Positions 30,346 through 39,746 are shown, counted from the stretch's first letter. The stretch is DNA of 64,000 bases from Ignavibacterium sp. (GCA_018335755.1 JAGXRK010000053.1:62001-126000); one strand, 5' to 3'. A program made the numbers and translations. Notes: a model not told the origin generated them from the sequence alone.

Positions 30346-32427
30346 ATGGTTATTCTTAAACACACCTTGATTTTATTTTTTATCATTTCACAATTTTGTT
30401 TTGCACAGTGGTTCCAGCAGAATCCTTTACCTTTACTCAGGAGCGTATCCTTTGTTAATGTGAACATAGGAGCTGCGGTAGGAGATAACGGAATAATTGT
30501 CCGCACTACGGACGGTGGGTTAAGCTGGACAAGACAAACAAGCGGAACAACAATAAAACTTAATGGTGTATTCCAAATTAATGCGAACACCGCTGTTGCA
30601 GTAGGAGACTTAGGTACAATTCTTCGAACAACTGACGGAGGCGAAAGCTGGATTGAACAGACAAGCGGAACTACCAGTGAACTCTTTGCAATAACTTTCA
30701 CCGATGCAAATTTCGGGACAGCAGTAGGTGGAAGTGGAACAATTCTGTGTACAACTGATGGAGGAACAAGTTGGACTGCACAGAACAGCGGAACGTGGAA
30801 CTGGCTGCTTGACGTCTGTTTCATTGATGCAAACAACGGTATTACGGTGGGAATATCCGGAATGATTCGACGTACTACTGATGGCGGAGCGACCTGGTGG
30901 CAATGGAATAATCCTTGGAATAACCATCTCTATGGTGTAAGCTTCACTGATGAAAACAAAGCAATTGCAGTTGGGGAAGATGGTATAATGCTATATACAA
31001 CAGATGGAGGGGCAAATTGGAATTATCAGACAAGCGGAACAACAAATACGCTCTATGGAATATGCTTTATAGATGCGAACATAGGAATTGCGGTAGGAAC
31101 CGGAGGAACAATTTTCCGAACTACTAATGGCGGAACAAGTTGGGCTGCCCAAACAAGCGGAACAGCGAATGATTTACTGCAGGTAATTTTTATTGATGTG
31201 AACAAGGGGATTGCAGTAGGTGGAGGAGACGGAACAATTCTTCGAACAACAAACGGAGGAGCGAGCTGGATTGACCGGACAACAACGAATCAGCTTAGAG
31301 ACGTATGCTTCATTGATGCGCACACTGGTACAGCGGTGGGTTTGAATGGAACAATTCTTCGTACGACTAATGGAGGGCTTAGCTGGGTTAAACAGACAAG
31401 CGGAACTGAATTCAATCTCTATGGCGTAAGCTTCACTGATACGAATATAGGAACTGCAGTAGGAAGTTTTGGAATATATCGCACAACTAATGGAGGGGTA
31501 GACTGGATTGAACAGGCCACCGGGTTTGAATACCGGTTGTATGATGTATATTTTACTGATGCGAACACGGGAGTATCAGTAGGAGAGACTGGCAAAATTT
31601 ATCGTACTACGAACGGAGGGACAAGCTGGATTGCCCAGTTAAGCGGAACAACGAACCCTCTTTATGGAGTATACTTCACCGATACGAACAATGGAACAGC
31701 AGTAGGATGGGATGGAACAATTCTTCGAACAACTAATGGAGGGATAAACTGGGTTGCACAAACAAGCGGCACAACCCCTCTCTATGGAGTATGCTTTACT
31801 GATGTCAACATTGGTACAGCTGTGGGTCGTGATGGAACAATTATTCGCACTACTGATGGAGGTGCAAGCTGGATTACACAGACAAGCGGAACATTTGAGC
31901 CCCTTTGGGGGGTTTGCTTTAGTGATATGAACACAGGTACAATAGTAGGTGGTGAAACGGCATTAGGGACTTCAATAATTCTTCGTACAACTAATGGCGG
32001 AGAAAACTGGATTTCGCAGTCAAGTGGAACAAATAAAGGACTCAATGGCGTGTCCTTTACCGATGCTATTAACGGTACTGCTGTAGGAGCCGAAGGAATA
32101 ATTCTTCGCACTACAAACGGCGGGGTAACTTTTATAGAAGAAAATCATCTTGATGAAATGCCAACAGACTTTTTTCTTACACAAAACTTCCCAAACCCCT
32201 TCAACCCAAACACAAAAATCAGTTGGCAGTCGCCAGTCGGCAGTCAGCAAACCTTGAAAGTCTTTGATGTATTGGGAAATGAGATTGCAACACTTGTTGA
32301 TGAATACAAACCAGCGGGGAAGTATGAGGTTGAATTTGATGCAAGCAGGTTGGCAAGCGGAATATATTTCTATCAATTGAGAGCTGGTGACTATACGGCA
32401 GTGAAGAAAATGATATTGATCAAGTAA
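30346..32427 (+). CDS. Secreted T9SS-sorted Ycf48/BNR-like protein with 14 propeller repeats
   Basis: After a signal peptide (1-20) this 693-residue protein has 14 tandem repeats of about 42 residues with the core GxAVGxxGTILRTTNGGxSW. Fourteen units could make two seven-bladed propellers of the Ycf48/BNR type. The last ~85 residues are a T9SS sorting domain (NFPNPFNPNTKI through KKMILIK). Start choice is firm: GGAGG lies 6 bases before the ATG. Such proteins bind partners or glycans; no catalytic residues are visible. The gene is flanked by copies of a structured repeat and ends at an intrinsic terminator. Confidence 0.85.
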   Translation: MVILKHTLILFFIISQFCFAQWFQQNPLPLLRSVSFVNVNIGAAVGDNGIIVRTTDGGLSWTRQTSGTTIKLNGVFQINANTAVAVGDLGTILRTTDGGESWIEQTSGTTSELFAITFTDANFGTAVGGSGTILCTTDGGTSWTAQNSGTWNWLLDVCFIDANNGITVGISGMIRRTTDGGATWWQWNNPWNNHLYGVSFTDENKAIAVGEDGIMLYTTDGGANWNYQTSGTTNTLYGICFIDANIGIAVGTGGTIFRTTNGGTSWAAQTSGTANDLLQVIFIDVNKGIAVGGGDGTILRTTNGGASWIDRTTTNQLRDVCFIDAHTGTAVGLNGTILRTTNGGLSWVKQTSGTEFNLYGVSFTDTNIGTAVGSFGIYRTTNGGVDWIEQATGFEYRLYDVYFTDANTGVSVGETGKIYRTTNGGTSWIAQLSGTTNPLYGVYFTDTNNGTAVGWDGTILRTTNGGINWVAQTSGTTPLYGVCFTDVNIGTAVGRDGTIIRTTDGGASWITQTSGTFEPLWGVCFSDMNTGTIVGGETALGTSIILRTTNGGENWISQSSGTNKGLNGVSFTDAINGTAVGAEGIILRTTNGGVTFIEENHLDEMPTDFFLTQNFPNPFNPNTKISWQSPVGSQQTLKVFDVLGNEIATLVDEYKPAGKYEVEFDASRLASGIYFYQLRAGDYTAVKKMILIK
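30466..32130 (+). repeat. 14 tandem ~126-bp coding repeats
   Basis: The coding sequence of the propeller protein is built from about 126-bp units that repeat at DNA level, with recurring segments such as acaattcttcgaacaact and ctctatggagtatgcttca. The units are diverged but similar enough to allow recombination, so copy number may differ between strains. Confidence 0.8.
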
Positions 32428-32441
32428 AAATTCAAGAGTGT

Positions 32442-32470
32442 CCCCGATGTGAAATCATCGGGGTTTCTTA
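32442..32470 (+). terminator. Intrinsic terminator after the Ycf48-like gene
   Basis: CCCCGATG (32442-32449) pairs perfectly with CATCGGGG (32456-32463) over a 6-nt loop, followed by a T-rich tract. It starts about 15 bases after the stop codon. A hairpin of nearly the same sequence lies at 37304-37331. Confidence 0.85.
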
Positions 32471-32479
32471 TTATCACTT

Positions 32480-32595
32480 CACATTTCTCAACACTTGCCG
32501 AATAGGTAACAAAGTTGACTTTATGAATAATTATTCATTTGTTTATTCGGGAAGTTTTTTACTACTTCGTGAGGACTAGATCAGGTGTTGAATGA
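32480..32595 (+). repeat. Structured repeat, copy B, upstream of the propeller-PP2C gene
   Basis: This copy has a 12-position stem, ACTTGCCGAATA with TATTCGGGAAGT (one mismatch), that encloses the palindrome GAATAATTATTC, and a T-run follows. Compared with copy A, at least one stem pair changes on both sides (A-T in A, C-G in B), which favours a conserved structure. It lies about 200 bases before the ATG at 32680, the same spacing as copy A before 30346. Confidence 0.7.
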
Positions 32596-32679
32596 ATATA
32601 GTTGATTGATGATGCATTGAGTATGATTCATTCAGTCAAAGAAATTCTGATTATTAAAATATAAACGCCTTAAAAAGTT

Positions 32680-35600
32680 ATGAATATTCTCTCATTTCTT
32701 CAAAGAGTAATTTGTTTAGTTATTTATAATCTGCTGCCTATCTTTTTATTATTTTCTAGTATCACTTTTTCTCAGGTAAGTGACATACCTTTTGATCATA
32801 AATTTTTCGAGCAGGGATTATCTCAAAGCATAGTTAAATGTATCTTACAGGATAGGATCGGATTTATGTACTTTGGAACCGAGGATGGTCTGAATATCTA
32901 TGATGGCTATTCATTCAAAGTACTCCGCAAGCAATCGGATGATCAAAACAGTTTAAGCTATAATGATATTACCACAATGTGCGAAGATAATTCAGGCGGA
33001 ATATGGATTGGAACATTTAATTCGGGTGTTAATCTCTTGAATTCTGAAACAAAAAAAATTATAAGATTTAATTCTGATCATCAAAATCAAAACAGTATTA
33101 GCAACGATAATATTAATGCTGTTATTGAGGACAAAGAAGGAAACATATGGATTGGTACTGATAATGGTTTAAATGAAATAAAAAGATTAAAAGCGGATAA
33201 ACCGGATTTTATTATAAACAGAGGTATTCAGGAATCAGAACTCAAGACTATCCTGAACACTGGCAGAATACTGTCACTTTTATGTGATAAAAATGGAAAT
33301 CTATGGGTCGGTACTCAAAACGGTCTCTATAAATTTTCAAAATACAACAACAAATATTTTTTATCTTACAAATTCTCAGGAGATCCTCAAAATGTAAATG
33401 ATCTTAGTAATAATGCGGTAAAATGTTTATTCGAAGACTCAAATGGCGATATCTGGATAGGAACAGAGAACGGGTTGAACAAATTATCATTCGAAAGAGG
33501 TTCTACAGTTACGATAACTAAATATTTGTATTCACCCACACCAATTAATTCAATATCTCAAAACGATATCACTGCAATTTGCGAAGATGCTTCCGGTTTA
33601 ATCTGGATAGGTACGAATGGAGGCGGCATTAATATTTTTGATAAGAAAAGAAATAAATTTTATTCCTATCAACACGATCCATTAGACAACAGATCAATCA
33701 GCGCAAATGAAATAAGATCATTGTTCTTAGATCACTCCGGCATCATATGGATTGGGACATATGGCGGCGGATTAAATAAAGTATCCAGGGGTACGGGACA
33801 ATTTTATCATTATAAATATCGTGCAAATGATCCCAATTCTTTAAGTCATTCAATTATATGGTCCTTCTATCAGGATAAAGACAGCACTCTCTGGATTGGT
33901 ACCCACAATGGATTAGATAGACTGAGCAGAAAAACAAATACATACCAGCATTTTCTACATTCAACAAATCAAAACAGTTTAAGCAATAATGTCATTCGAG
34001 TGATAACACCGATAGGGAATAATAAATTGATGATTGGAACAAATGGCGGAGGCGTTGATGAGTTCGATATTAAATCAGGGAAATTCAAGAATTGGTCACA
34101 TAAGCCTGATAATGAAAACAGTTTGATTCTTAACGAGATTAGAGCAATCTATAAAGATAAAGATGGAATAATCTGGATTGGGACTTATGGAAAGGGAATA
34201 GATAGATTTGATCCTGTTACTAATTCATTTAAACATTATTACAATATTCCAGGTGATACTAATAGTTTGAGTCAGGATTATGTGAGGGTAATTGTCGAAG
34301 ATAATAATGGCTATTTATGGGTTGGAACGGAGGGCGGCGGATTAAACAGATTTGATAAAGAGAAAGAGCAATTTGTCAGATACAGACAGCAATCCGGAAA
34401 TCTAAAATCTATTTCAAGCGATTATATTTTTTCAATACTGATAGATTCGAAAGGGTATATATGGCTTGGAACCTATGGCGGAGGTTTAGATAAATTTAAT
34501 CCACTGAAAGGTGAATGCAAAAATTATACAGTCAATGATGGTTTGCCGAGTAATTCAATCTATGGAATTCTTGAAGATAAGAACGGTAATTACTGGATGA
34601 GCACAAATAATGGTTTATCCCGATTTAATCCTGTTACTGAGAAGTTCAAGAATTATAATGCTAAAGAAGGATTGCAGAATAATGAATTTAATGGTGGATC
34701 TTATTACAAAACTGACAGCGGCGAATTATTGTTCGGAGGCATAAACGGATTTAATGCTTTTTATCCGGAAAACATAAAAGATAATTCCTTCATACCTCCA
34801 GTTGTAATAACCTCATTTAAAAAGTTCAATGAAGAAGTCGATTTTGAAGAACCGCTTACGTCAATTAAGGAAATTGAATTACACTATACAGAGAATGTTT
34901 TTTCCTTTGAGTTTGCGGCACTTGATTTTTCATCACCAGAAAAAAATAAATATGCATACAAACTGGAAGGTGTTGATAAGGACTGGGTATATGTTGATGC
35001 AGATAAACGCTATGCAGCCTACACAACATTATCGCCGGGTGAATATAGTTTTCTTGTCAAGGGATCCAACAGCGATGGACTCTGGAATCCGCAGGCAACT
35101 CAAATAATTATAAAAATCATTCCTCCATTCTGGCAGAGATCCTGGTTTATTATTCTTATTCTGCTGATAATAGCCGGTATTGCTTATTTATTATACCTGA
35201 GGCGTCTGAGAATAATCGGGATGAAGATAGAACTACAAACAGCTCACGATGCTCAATTATCAATTATGCCTAAGAGTGATCCTGTAAACGAAAATCTGGA
35301 AGTATCAGGAATTTGTATCCCTGCCAATGAAGTTGGCGGTGATTTCTTTGATTATTTCTGGTTAGATGATGACCATAAAAAGTTTGGAATTATGATAGGG
35401 GATGTTTCCGGTAAAGGAATGAAAGCTGCAGTCTCAGCTATTTTAACAAGCGGAATGATTATATCTGAAATCAGATCCAATAAAACAATAAGCAATATTC
35501 TTGAAAACGTAAACACATCGCTGATCAATAAAATTGAAAAAAATATGTTCGTATCATTATGTCTGTGTGTAATCGATACAGAGAATAAATTGTTTTATTT

Positions 35601-35958
35601 CTCAAATGCGGGATTAAACAGACCAATAATTAAATCAAATGGTAAGATTGAGTTTCTGCAGTCAGAAGGACCGAGATTGCCACTAGGCGTTCAAAATAAT
35701 CTGAGTTATAAACAAACTAATGTTAAAATTAAATCCGGTGATATACTCATTCTGACTACTGATGGAGTAAATGAGGCTCAAAACAACAGCAGAGATCTTT
35801 TCGGGGATGAAAGATTGGTAAATACTCTGCTTACGCTGAATACTGAAAAGCTAACTGCACTGGAAATTAAAAATTCAATTATTTCAGAAGTCTGTGGTTT
35901 TACGAAAAGCAACAAACTAATAGATGATATGACTGTTCTGATAATCAAAATAAAGTGA
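32680..35958 (+). CDS. Transmembrane sensor: 14-repeat reg_prop propeller, Y_Y_Y domain, PP2C/SpoIIE phosphatase
   Basis: The 1092-residue protein has a signal peptide (about 1-32), then 14 two-component-regulator-propeller repeats of the form GxIWIGTxGGGLNxFD (about 50-690). A Y_Y_Y beta-sandwich (about 720-805) and one membrane helix (about 822-840) follow. The cytoplasmic part is a SpoIIE-like PP2C phosphatase with metal motifs VGGDFFDYF (885-893), GDVSGKGM (907-914), TTDGVNEA (1026-1033) and DDMTVL near the end. Most proteins with this periplasmic part end in a histidine kinase, so a phosphatase output, probably acting on an anti-sigma-antagonist-like protein, is notable. No partner gene is adjacent. 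Confidence 0.88.
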   Translation: MNILSFLQRVICLVIYNLLPIFLLFSSITFSQVSDIPFDHKFFEQGLSQSIVKCILQDRIGFMYFGTEDGLNIYDGYSFKVLRKQSDDQNSLSYNDITTMCEDNSGGIWIGTFNSGVNLLNSETKKIIRFNSDHQNQNSISNDNINAVIEDKEGNIWIGTDNGLNEIKRLKADKPDFIINRGIQESELKTILNTGRILSLLCDKNGNLWVGTQNGLYKFSKYNNKYFLSYKFSGDPQNVNDLSNNAVKCLFEDSNGDIWIGTENGLNKLSFERGSTVTITKYLYSPTPINSISQNDITAICEDASGLIWIGTNGGGINIFDKKRNKFYSYQHDPLDNRSISANEIRSLFLDHSGIIWIGTYGGGLNKVSRGTGQFYHYKYRANDPNSLSHSIIWSFYQDKDSTLWIGTHNGLDRLSRKTNTYQHFLHSTNQNSLSNNVIRVITPIGNNKLMIGTNGGGVDEFDIKSGKFKNWSHKPDNENSLILNEIRAIYKDKDGIIWIGTYGKGIDRFDPVTNSFKHYYNIPGDTNSLSQDYVRVIVEDNNGYLWVGTEGGGLNRFDKEKEQFVRYRQQSGNLKSISSDYIFSILIDSKGYIWLGTYGGGLDKFNPLKGECKNYTVNDGLPSNSIYGILEDKNGNYWMSTNNGLSRFNPVTEKFKNYNAKEGLQNNEFNGGSYYKTDSGELLFGGINGFNAFYPENIKDNSFIPPVVITSFKKFNEEVDFEEPLTSIKEIELHYTENVFSFEFAALDFSSPEKNKYAYKLEGVDKDWVYVDADKRYAAYTTLSPGEYSFLVKGSNSDGLWNPQATQIIIKIIPPFWQRSWFIILILLIIAGIAYLLYLRRLRIIGMKIELQTAHDAQLSIMPKSDPVNENLEVSGICIPANEVGGDFFDYFWLDDDHKKFGIMIGDVSGKGMKAAVSAILTSGMIISEIRSNKTISNILENVNTSLINKIEKNMFVSLCLCVIDTENKLFYFSNAGLNRPIIKSNGKIEFLQSEGPRLPLGVQNNLSYKQTNVKIKSGDILILTTDGVNEAQNNSRDLFGDERLVNTLLTLNTEKLTALEIKNSIISEVCGFTKSNKLIDDMTVLIIKIK

Positions 35959-36130
35959 TTATTTAAAAAAGTTGATTGATTTATAAATGATATCTAAAAC
36001 ATTGTCATAAATATTATTTTCAAATTAGATTAACAAAAATGTCTCTGTCGGATTTATGAAAGTGTAAGTATTTTAAAGTTTGATTTGACAGAATAAGGCA
36101 CCGAAAACCTATTGCTGATATGATATAATT

Positions 36131-36160
36131 AAAACCTGGTGTTTATAAATAGGGGTTTTT
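36131..36160 (+). terminator. Probable bidirectional terminator between convergent genes
   Basis: AAAACCT and AGGGGTTTTT form an imperfect stem flanked by A-rich and T-rich ends, so it could act in both directions. It lies between the propeller-PP2C gene (plus) and the ion channel gene (minus). Nothing else is recognised in 35959-36214. Confidence 0.5.
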
Positions 36161-36214
36161 AATTTATCCAAAATTATTACTGTACATTTAGTAATTTTGA
36201 TTGAAAAAAATTCT

Positions 36215-37057
36215 CTAAGGGCTATCCTCTTTAATAGATTTTCTCATCATTTCAATTTCCGATCTTAAGTTTCTAATCTCACTAACTATAAGAGATCTTT
36301 CGTCATGTGCTTCTCTATTCATTCCTTCCATTTCTGCTTTTCGTTCTGCGTCGTGCTGTGATTGTGTTGCGCTTACTAGAATAGCAATGAAAAGATTTAA
36401 TACGGTGAAACTTGTAATTATTATAAATGGTATGAAAAATAACCAGGCTAACGGAAATTTTTGTAAAACGGGGCGGACAATACCCATTGACCAGCTTTCA
36501 AGAGTCATAATTTGAAATAACGAATACATAGATTTTCCAATTGAGCCAAACCAATCCGGGAAATAAGCACCAAAAAGTTTTGTTGATAGTACCGAAGCAA
36601 TATAAAATACAAGTAAAAGAACGCCGATGATTGAAAACATACCAGGTATGGCATCAAGCAGGGCATTAATAACCGAGCGAAGTTTTGGTACAATTGAAAA
36701 AAGTCGAAAAACTCTGAGTATACGAAGTGCCCGCAGAACTGATAATGTACCAGAACTCGGAAACAGGGCGATGCCGACGATCAGAAAATCAAATATGTTC
36801 CAACCCTGCTTAAAAAATGAAAATCGGTAAGCATAAAGCTTCAGTAAGATTTCAATTATGAATATTTTGAGTGCAAGTTGATCTATAAATTTTAACAATG
36901 GTCCGAAATATTTCATCATATAGTCAGAAGTTTCTAAACCAAGGGTAACTGCATTAACAACAATCACTACTGTAATGAAATTCTGGAACCAGCTGCTGCT
37001 TACTGCCTTTTGTATTAGCTTTGAATTTAGTTTTACATTAATTGTATCAGTTGACAT
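36215..37057 (-). CDS. Voltage-gated cation channel, BacNav-like
   Basis: This ~280-residue protein has the six-helix layout of bacterial voltage-gated sodium channels. The S4 sensor carries regularly spaced arginines (RALRILRVFRLFSIVPKLR). The pore loop reads TLESWSM, close to the TLESWAS filter of NaChBac, which favours sodium selectivity. A charged coiled-coil tail (about 240-280) should help tetramer assembly. The ATG at 37057 is taken as start; an in-frame GTG lies 9 bases upstream and neither has a clear Shine-Dalgarno. It sits alone with no obvious operon partner. Confidence 0.85.
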   Translation of the reverse strand: MSTDTINVKLNSKLIQKAVSSSWFQNFITVVIVVNAVTLGLETSDYMMKYFGPLLKFIDQLALKIFIIEILLKLYAYRFSFFKQGWNIFDFLIVGIALFPSSGTLSVLRALRILRVFRLFSIVPKLRSVINALLDAIPGMFSIIGVLLLVFYIASVLSTKLFGAYFPDWFGSIGKSMYSLFQIMTLESWSMGIVRPVLQKFPLAWLFFIPFIIITSFTVLNLFIAILVSATQSQHDAERKAEMEGMNREAHDERSLIVSEIRNLRSEIEMMRKSIKEDSP

Positions 37058-37303
37058 AAAAATCACAAAAAATTGAATAATTGTAATTGCTATTAATATC
37101 GATAAGGCAATAATTTAATTAAAAGAACGGACAAAAATATAAAAAAGTTCAGTTATCTAGTTGATAAAATTCCATTAAACTAACACTTAAGATTTTAATA
37201 AAAACAAGAAACTGATCAATTTCAAGCATGCAAAAATAAGCATAGGGTAGTAATTAGACCAGGTACTATCCGTATTTAGAAAACCTTCTAAATATTGCAA
37301 CAA

Positions 37304-37331
37304 CCCCGGTGATTTATCATCGGAGTTTTTT
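37304..37331 (+). terminator. Orphan terminator-like hairpin
   Basis: CCCCGGTGA (37304-37312) pairs with TCATCGGAG (37317-37325) with one mismatch and one G-U, followed by six Ts on the plus strand. No plus-strand gene ends before it, so it may belong to a small RNA or a decayed gene. The rest of 37067-37303 is AT-rich with no clear promoter. Confidence 0.5.
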
Positions 37332-37530
37332 ATTTCCCGTAAACCCTGAATGCTCTTTCATTATCCTGCTGCAAGGTAAAATTCCTGGGCTTATGATTTT
37401 CCTCTATGTGTTTGTCCTTTACAATATCCCCTATTATCTTGTTCAGCCTGTCAAGTTTCTGAGAGCAGTATTAACAGAAGCAGTTAAGATCATCGATCTC
37501 TCTTAAGCGGAGCCGAAGTTCCTCATAAAG
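37330..37530 (-). pseudogene. Possible decayed gene 3' end
   Basis: On the minus strand one frame reads protein-like text (LYEELRLRLREIDDLN, then KIIGDIVKDKHIEENHKPRN and FTLQQDNERAFRVYGK) and ends at a TAA next to a terminator-like hairpin. It has an in-frame stop at 37471-37473 and no start. The Lon-N gene ends just upstream at 37560. It looks like the C-terminal remnant of a lost helical protein; the family was not recognised. Confidence 0.3.
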
Positions 37531-37559
37531 CGGCTACCAGAATAATCCTGGTTATTTCA

Positions 37560-38183
37560 CTACTTATTCAAATACCCATCACTCATAACTATCTGCTTCA
37601 GGAATGATGATTCAGATATATGTTCATTTAGTTTATTAAAATATTCAATCAGATAGGAAAGCCGGAGGTTTTCTTCTTTTAGTATCAATAATTCCTGCTG
37701 CTGCTCTAATGTTAATCCGGACTTTTCTGCAACCTTAAAAGATTTTGTTTCTGTTTCTTTAAATCTTTTCCAGAATGACTCATCTAAATGAAAATTTGCT
37801 TTGTTAAGTATCTCTTCAAATTTATCTTTCATTTCCTCAAGCAATGTAAAATCGGTGGTTGAGTCCTCATCATAATATTCTTCAATCTCTGCTTCAAGGT
37901 ATCCGTCTGGATGCATTGATACCTGATCAATCAAATATCTTTTCATTCCCTTAACAACAATATCAGATTCACCTGTATCATATTTTTTTATTACATCTGT
38001 AACTTTAACTAAAACACCGACATCTGATATACGCGTTCCGAACTTAGCAACAACTATAAAACCGCTGCTTTCATCCAAACAATGCTTCAAAAGTTTTCTG
38101 TAACGTTCTTCAAAAATATGCAACGGATATTGGGAGTTTGGAAAAACAACTAACTGAAGAGGGAAGAGAGGAATTTTATTCAT
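37560..38183 (-). CDS. LON substrate-binding (LON-N) domain protein
   Basis: The 207-residue protein is a stand-alone Lon N-terminal-type domain. It starts IPLFPLQLVVFPNSQYPLHIFEERY, the PUA-like core typical of this family, and ends in a charged helical bundle. It has no ATPase or protease domain. Such proteins are common but their role is not established. It is on the same strand as superoxide dismutase, separated by about 100 bases. Confidence 0.85.
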   Translation of the reverse strand: MNKIPLFPLQLVVFPNSQYPLHIFEERYRKLLKHCLDESSGFIVVAKFGTRISDVGVLVKVTDVIKKYDTGESDIVVKGMKRYLIDQVSMHPDGYLEAEIEEYYDEDSTTDFTLLEEMKDKFEEILNKANFHLDESFWKRFKETETKSFKVAEKSGLTLEQQQELLILKEENLRLSYLIEYFNKLNEHISESSFLKQIVMSDGYLNK

Positions 38184-38283
38184 TTTATTTACAATAATTA
38201 TAGATTAACGATTGCTGATTTCAGAATTTAAATCTAAAACCTTCAATCGTTAATCCCTGTTCTTAATTCAGAATTTGAACTTA

Positions 38284-39012
38284 CTATTTAGCTTTAGAAT
38301 AAAGCTCAGACACTTTATCCCAATTCACAACATTCCACCAGTTTTCCATATATTCTGGTCTTTTGTTCTGGTATTTGAGATAATAAGCATGTTCCCAGAC
38401 ATCCAAGCCAAGTATCGGTGTACCTTTAACATCAACAACATCCATTAAAGGATTATCCTGATTTGGAGTGGAGGTAACAACTAACTTTCCTCCTGAAACT
38501 ACAAGCCATGCCCAACCTGAACCGAATCTGGTTGCACCGGCATTGTTAAACTTGGTTCTAAAGTCAGCAAAAGAACCAAATTCAGATTTTATTGCATCAC
38601 CTAATGCACCGGTTGGTTCACCGCCGCCGTCTTTTTTCATAATCGTCCAGAACATTGCGTGATTCCAATGTCCGCCGCCGTTATTTCTTACAGCCATTGG
38701 ATATTTGGAAATATTAGCAATTAGTTCTTCCAGAGATTTACCTTCCATCTCTGTTCCCTCAACTGCTTTATTAAGATTTGTTACATAAGCGTTGTGATGC
38801 TTTGTATGATGTATTTCCATAGTCATCTTATCGATATATGGTTCAAGTGCATCATATTCATAAGGTAATTTGGGTAATTCGAATTTTGCCATAGTGCTTT
38901 CAAGCCTCCTGGTATTTTGTTTTGAAATAGTTTCTAAAGTTGATTGCAAAGGACCAAAAGCCGAAATTACAGGAATTGCTCCTAATGCCATCAAGAATTT
39001 TTTTCTTTCCAT
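38284..39012 (-). CDS. Superoxide dismutase, Mn-type, with N-terminal export-like extension
   Basis: The enzyme dismutates superoxide. The core has the metal ligands in [20 protein letters not shown] and DVWEHAYY. The GGHWNH glycine together with the glutamine in TPNQDNPL favours manganese over iron. The first 40 residues form an extra hydrophobic segment ([18 protein letters not shown]) that looks like an export signal. An internal ATG at 38892, preceded by AGGAGG, would give a standard ~202-residue cytosolic enzyme starting [11 protein letters not shown]. Both forms are possible. It follows Rrf2, a small unknown and an A-type Fe-S carrier in a probable stress operon. Confidence 0.92.
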   Translation of the reverse strand: MERKKFLMALGAIPVISAFGPLQSTLETISKQNTRRLESTMAKFELPKLPYEYDALEPYIDKMTMEIHHTKHHNAYVTNLNKAVEGTEMEGKSLEELIANISKYPMAVRNNGGGHWNHAMFWTIMKKDGGGEPTGALGDAIKSEFGSFADFRTKFNNAGATRFGSGWAWLVVSGGKLVVTSTPNQDNPLMDVVDVKGTPILGLDVWEHAYYLKYQNKRPEYMENWWNVVNWDKVSELYSKAK

Positions 39013-39032
39013 AATTTTCCCTTAAGATTTAA

Positions 39033-39383
39033 TTAAACTCCAAAGGATTCGCCGCATCCGCAGGTTTTTGACGCATTCGGATTATTGAATACAAAACCTT
39101 TACCATTCAGTCCATCCGAAAAATCAAGCTCTGTTCCTGAAAGGTAAAAAAGACTTTTACCGTCAACAAAAAGTTTAACTCCGTCATTCTCAATAACAGT
39201 GTCGCCGTCTTTAATTTCACCATCAAAACCCAGTGTATAGGTTAATCCCGAACAACCTCCGCCTTTTACACCAACTCTCAATCCAAAATCAGCAGGTATT
39301 TTATTTTCATCCATAATCCTTCTTATTTCCCTGGATGCTTTTTCAGTAATTTTTATTTCTGATTGAATTTGAAGTTCATTCAT
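39033..39383 (-). CDS. A-type iron-sulfur cluster carrier (IscA/ErpA/HesB family)
   Basis: At 116 residues this is a typical A-type carrier that accepts and delivers Fe-S clusters. The three conserved cysteines are present: C44 in GGGCSGLTY and C108/C110 in CGCG near the C-terminus. AAGGAG precedes the ATG with good spacing. It lies 21 bases before the superoxide dismutase gene and after a small unknown gene. The Rrf2 gene upstream may sense cluster status and control this set. Confidence 0.93.
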   Translation of the reverse strand: MNELQIQSEIKITEKASREIRRIMDENKIPADFGLRVGVKGGGCSGLTYTLGFDGEIKDGDTVIENDGVKLFVDGKSLFYLSGTELDFSDGLNGKGFVFNNPNASKTCGCGESFGV

Positions 39384-39400
39384 AGATATTTGCTCCTTGA

Positions 39401-39700
39401 TTAAAATTGAAATGGATCACCGGGAATTGCTGTGGCAAATTCCGGATAGTTTACTTTCCATCCCTGGTTATTAATTCTTATAAAAATCTGATCAGCTTCT
39501 AACGATTTTGAAAATTCATGAGCGAATTTCTCTGCTTCGGGATAACTAATTTCGATTCCTCTCTTATCAAAATAACTTCTTATACCATATTGAAGATCCC
39601 GGAAAAAGAAGTTTGAATTATGAAATAAAGGATATCGTGCTCTCAAAAAATTTAGAATCTGTTCTCTTTCTTCAACAAGAATATTTCTATTTTTGTTCAC
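39401..39700 (-). CDS. Small conserved-looking protein between rrf2 and the Fe-S carrier
   Basis: The 99-residue protein begins at a GTG supported by GGAGGG a few bases upstream. It appears soluble, with helical N-terminal and central parts ([37 protein letters not shown]) and a short C-terminal strand ([16 protein letters not shown]). There are no cysteines, so it is unlikely to hold a cluster itself. I do not recognise the family. Its place between an Rrf2 regulator and an A-type carrier suggests an Fe-S or oxidative-stress accessory role, which is inference. Confidence 0.7.
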   Translation of the reverse strand: MNKNRNILVEEREQILNFLRARYPLFHNSNFFFRDLQYGIRSYFDKRGIEISYPEAEKFAHEFSKSLEADQIFIRINNQGWKVNYPEFATAIPGDPFQF

Positions 39701-39746
39701 TAAGCCCTCCTTCTGAAAACTCTTATGATTTATTATAGATTAACTT

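Noticed and set aside
30466..32130. CRISPR-like tandem repeats
   Set aside because: The regular repeats are coding propeller blades in one open frame, without unique spacers.
37309..37506. 65-residue plus-strand open frame
   Set aside because: It starts inside a terminator hairpin and lacks a Shine-Dalgarno; the opposite strand looks more like former coding sequence.
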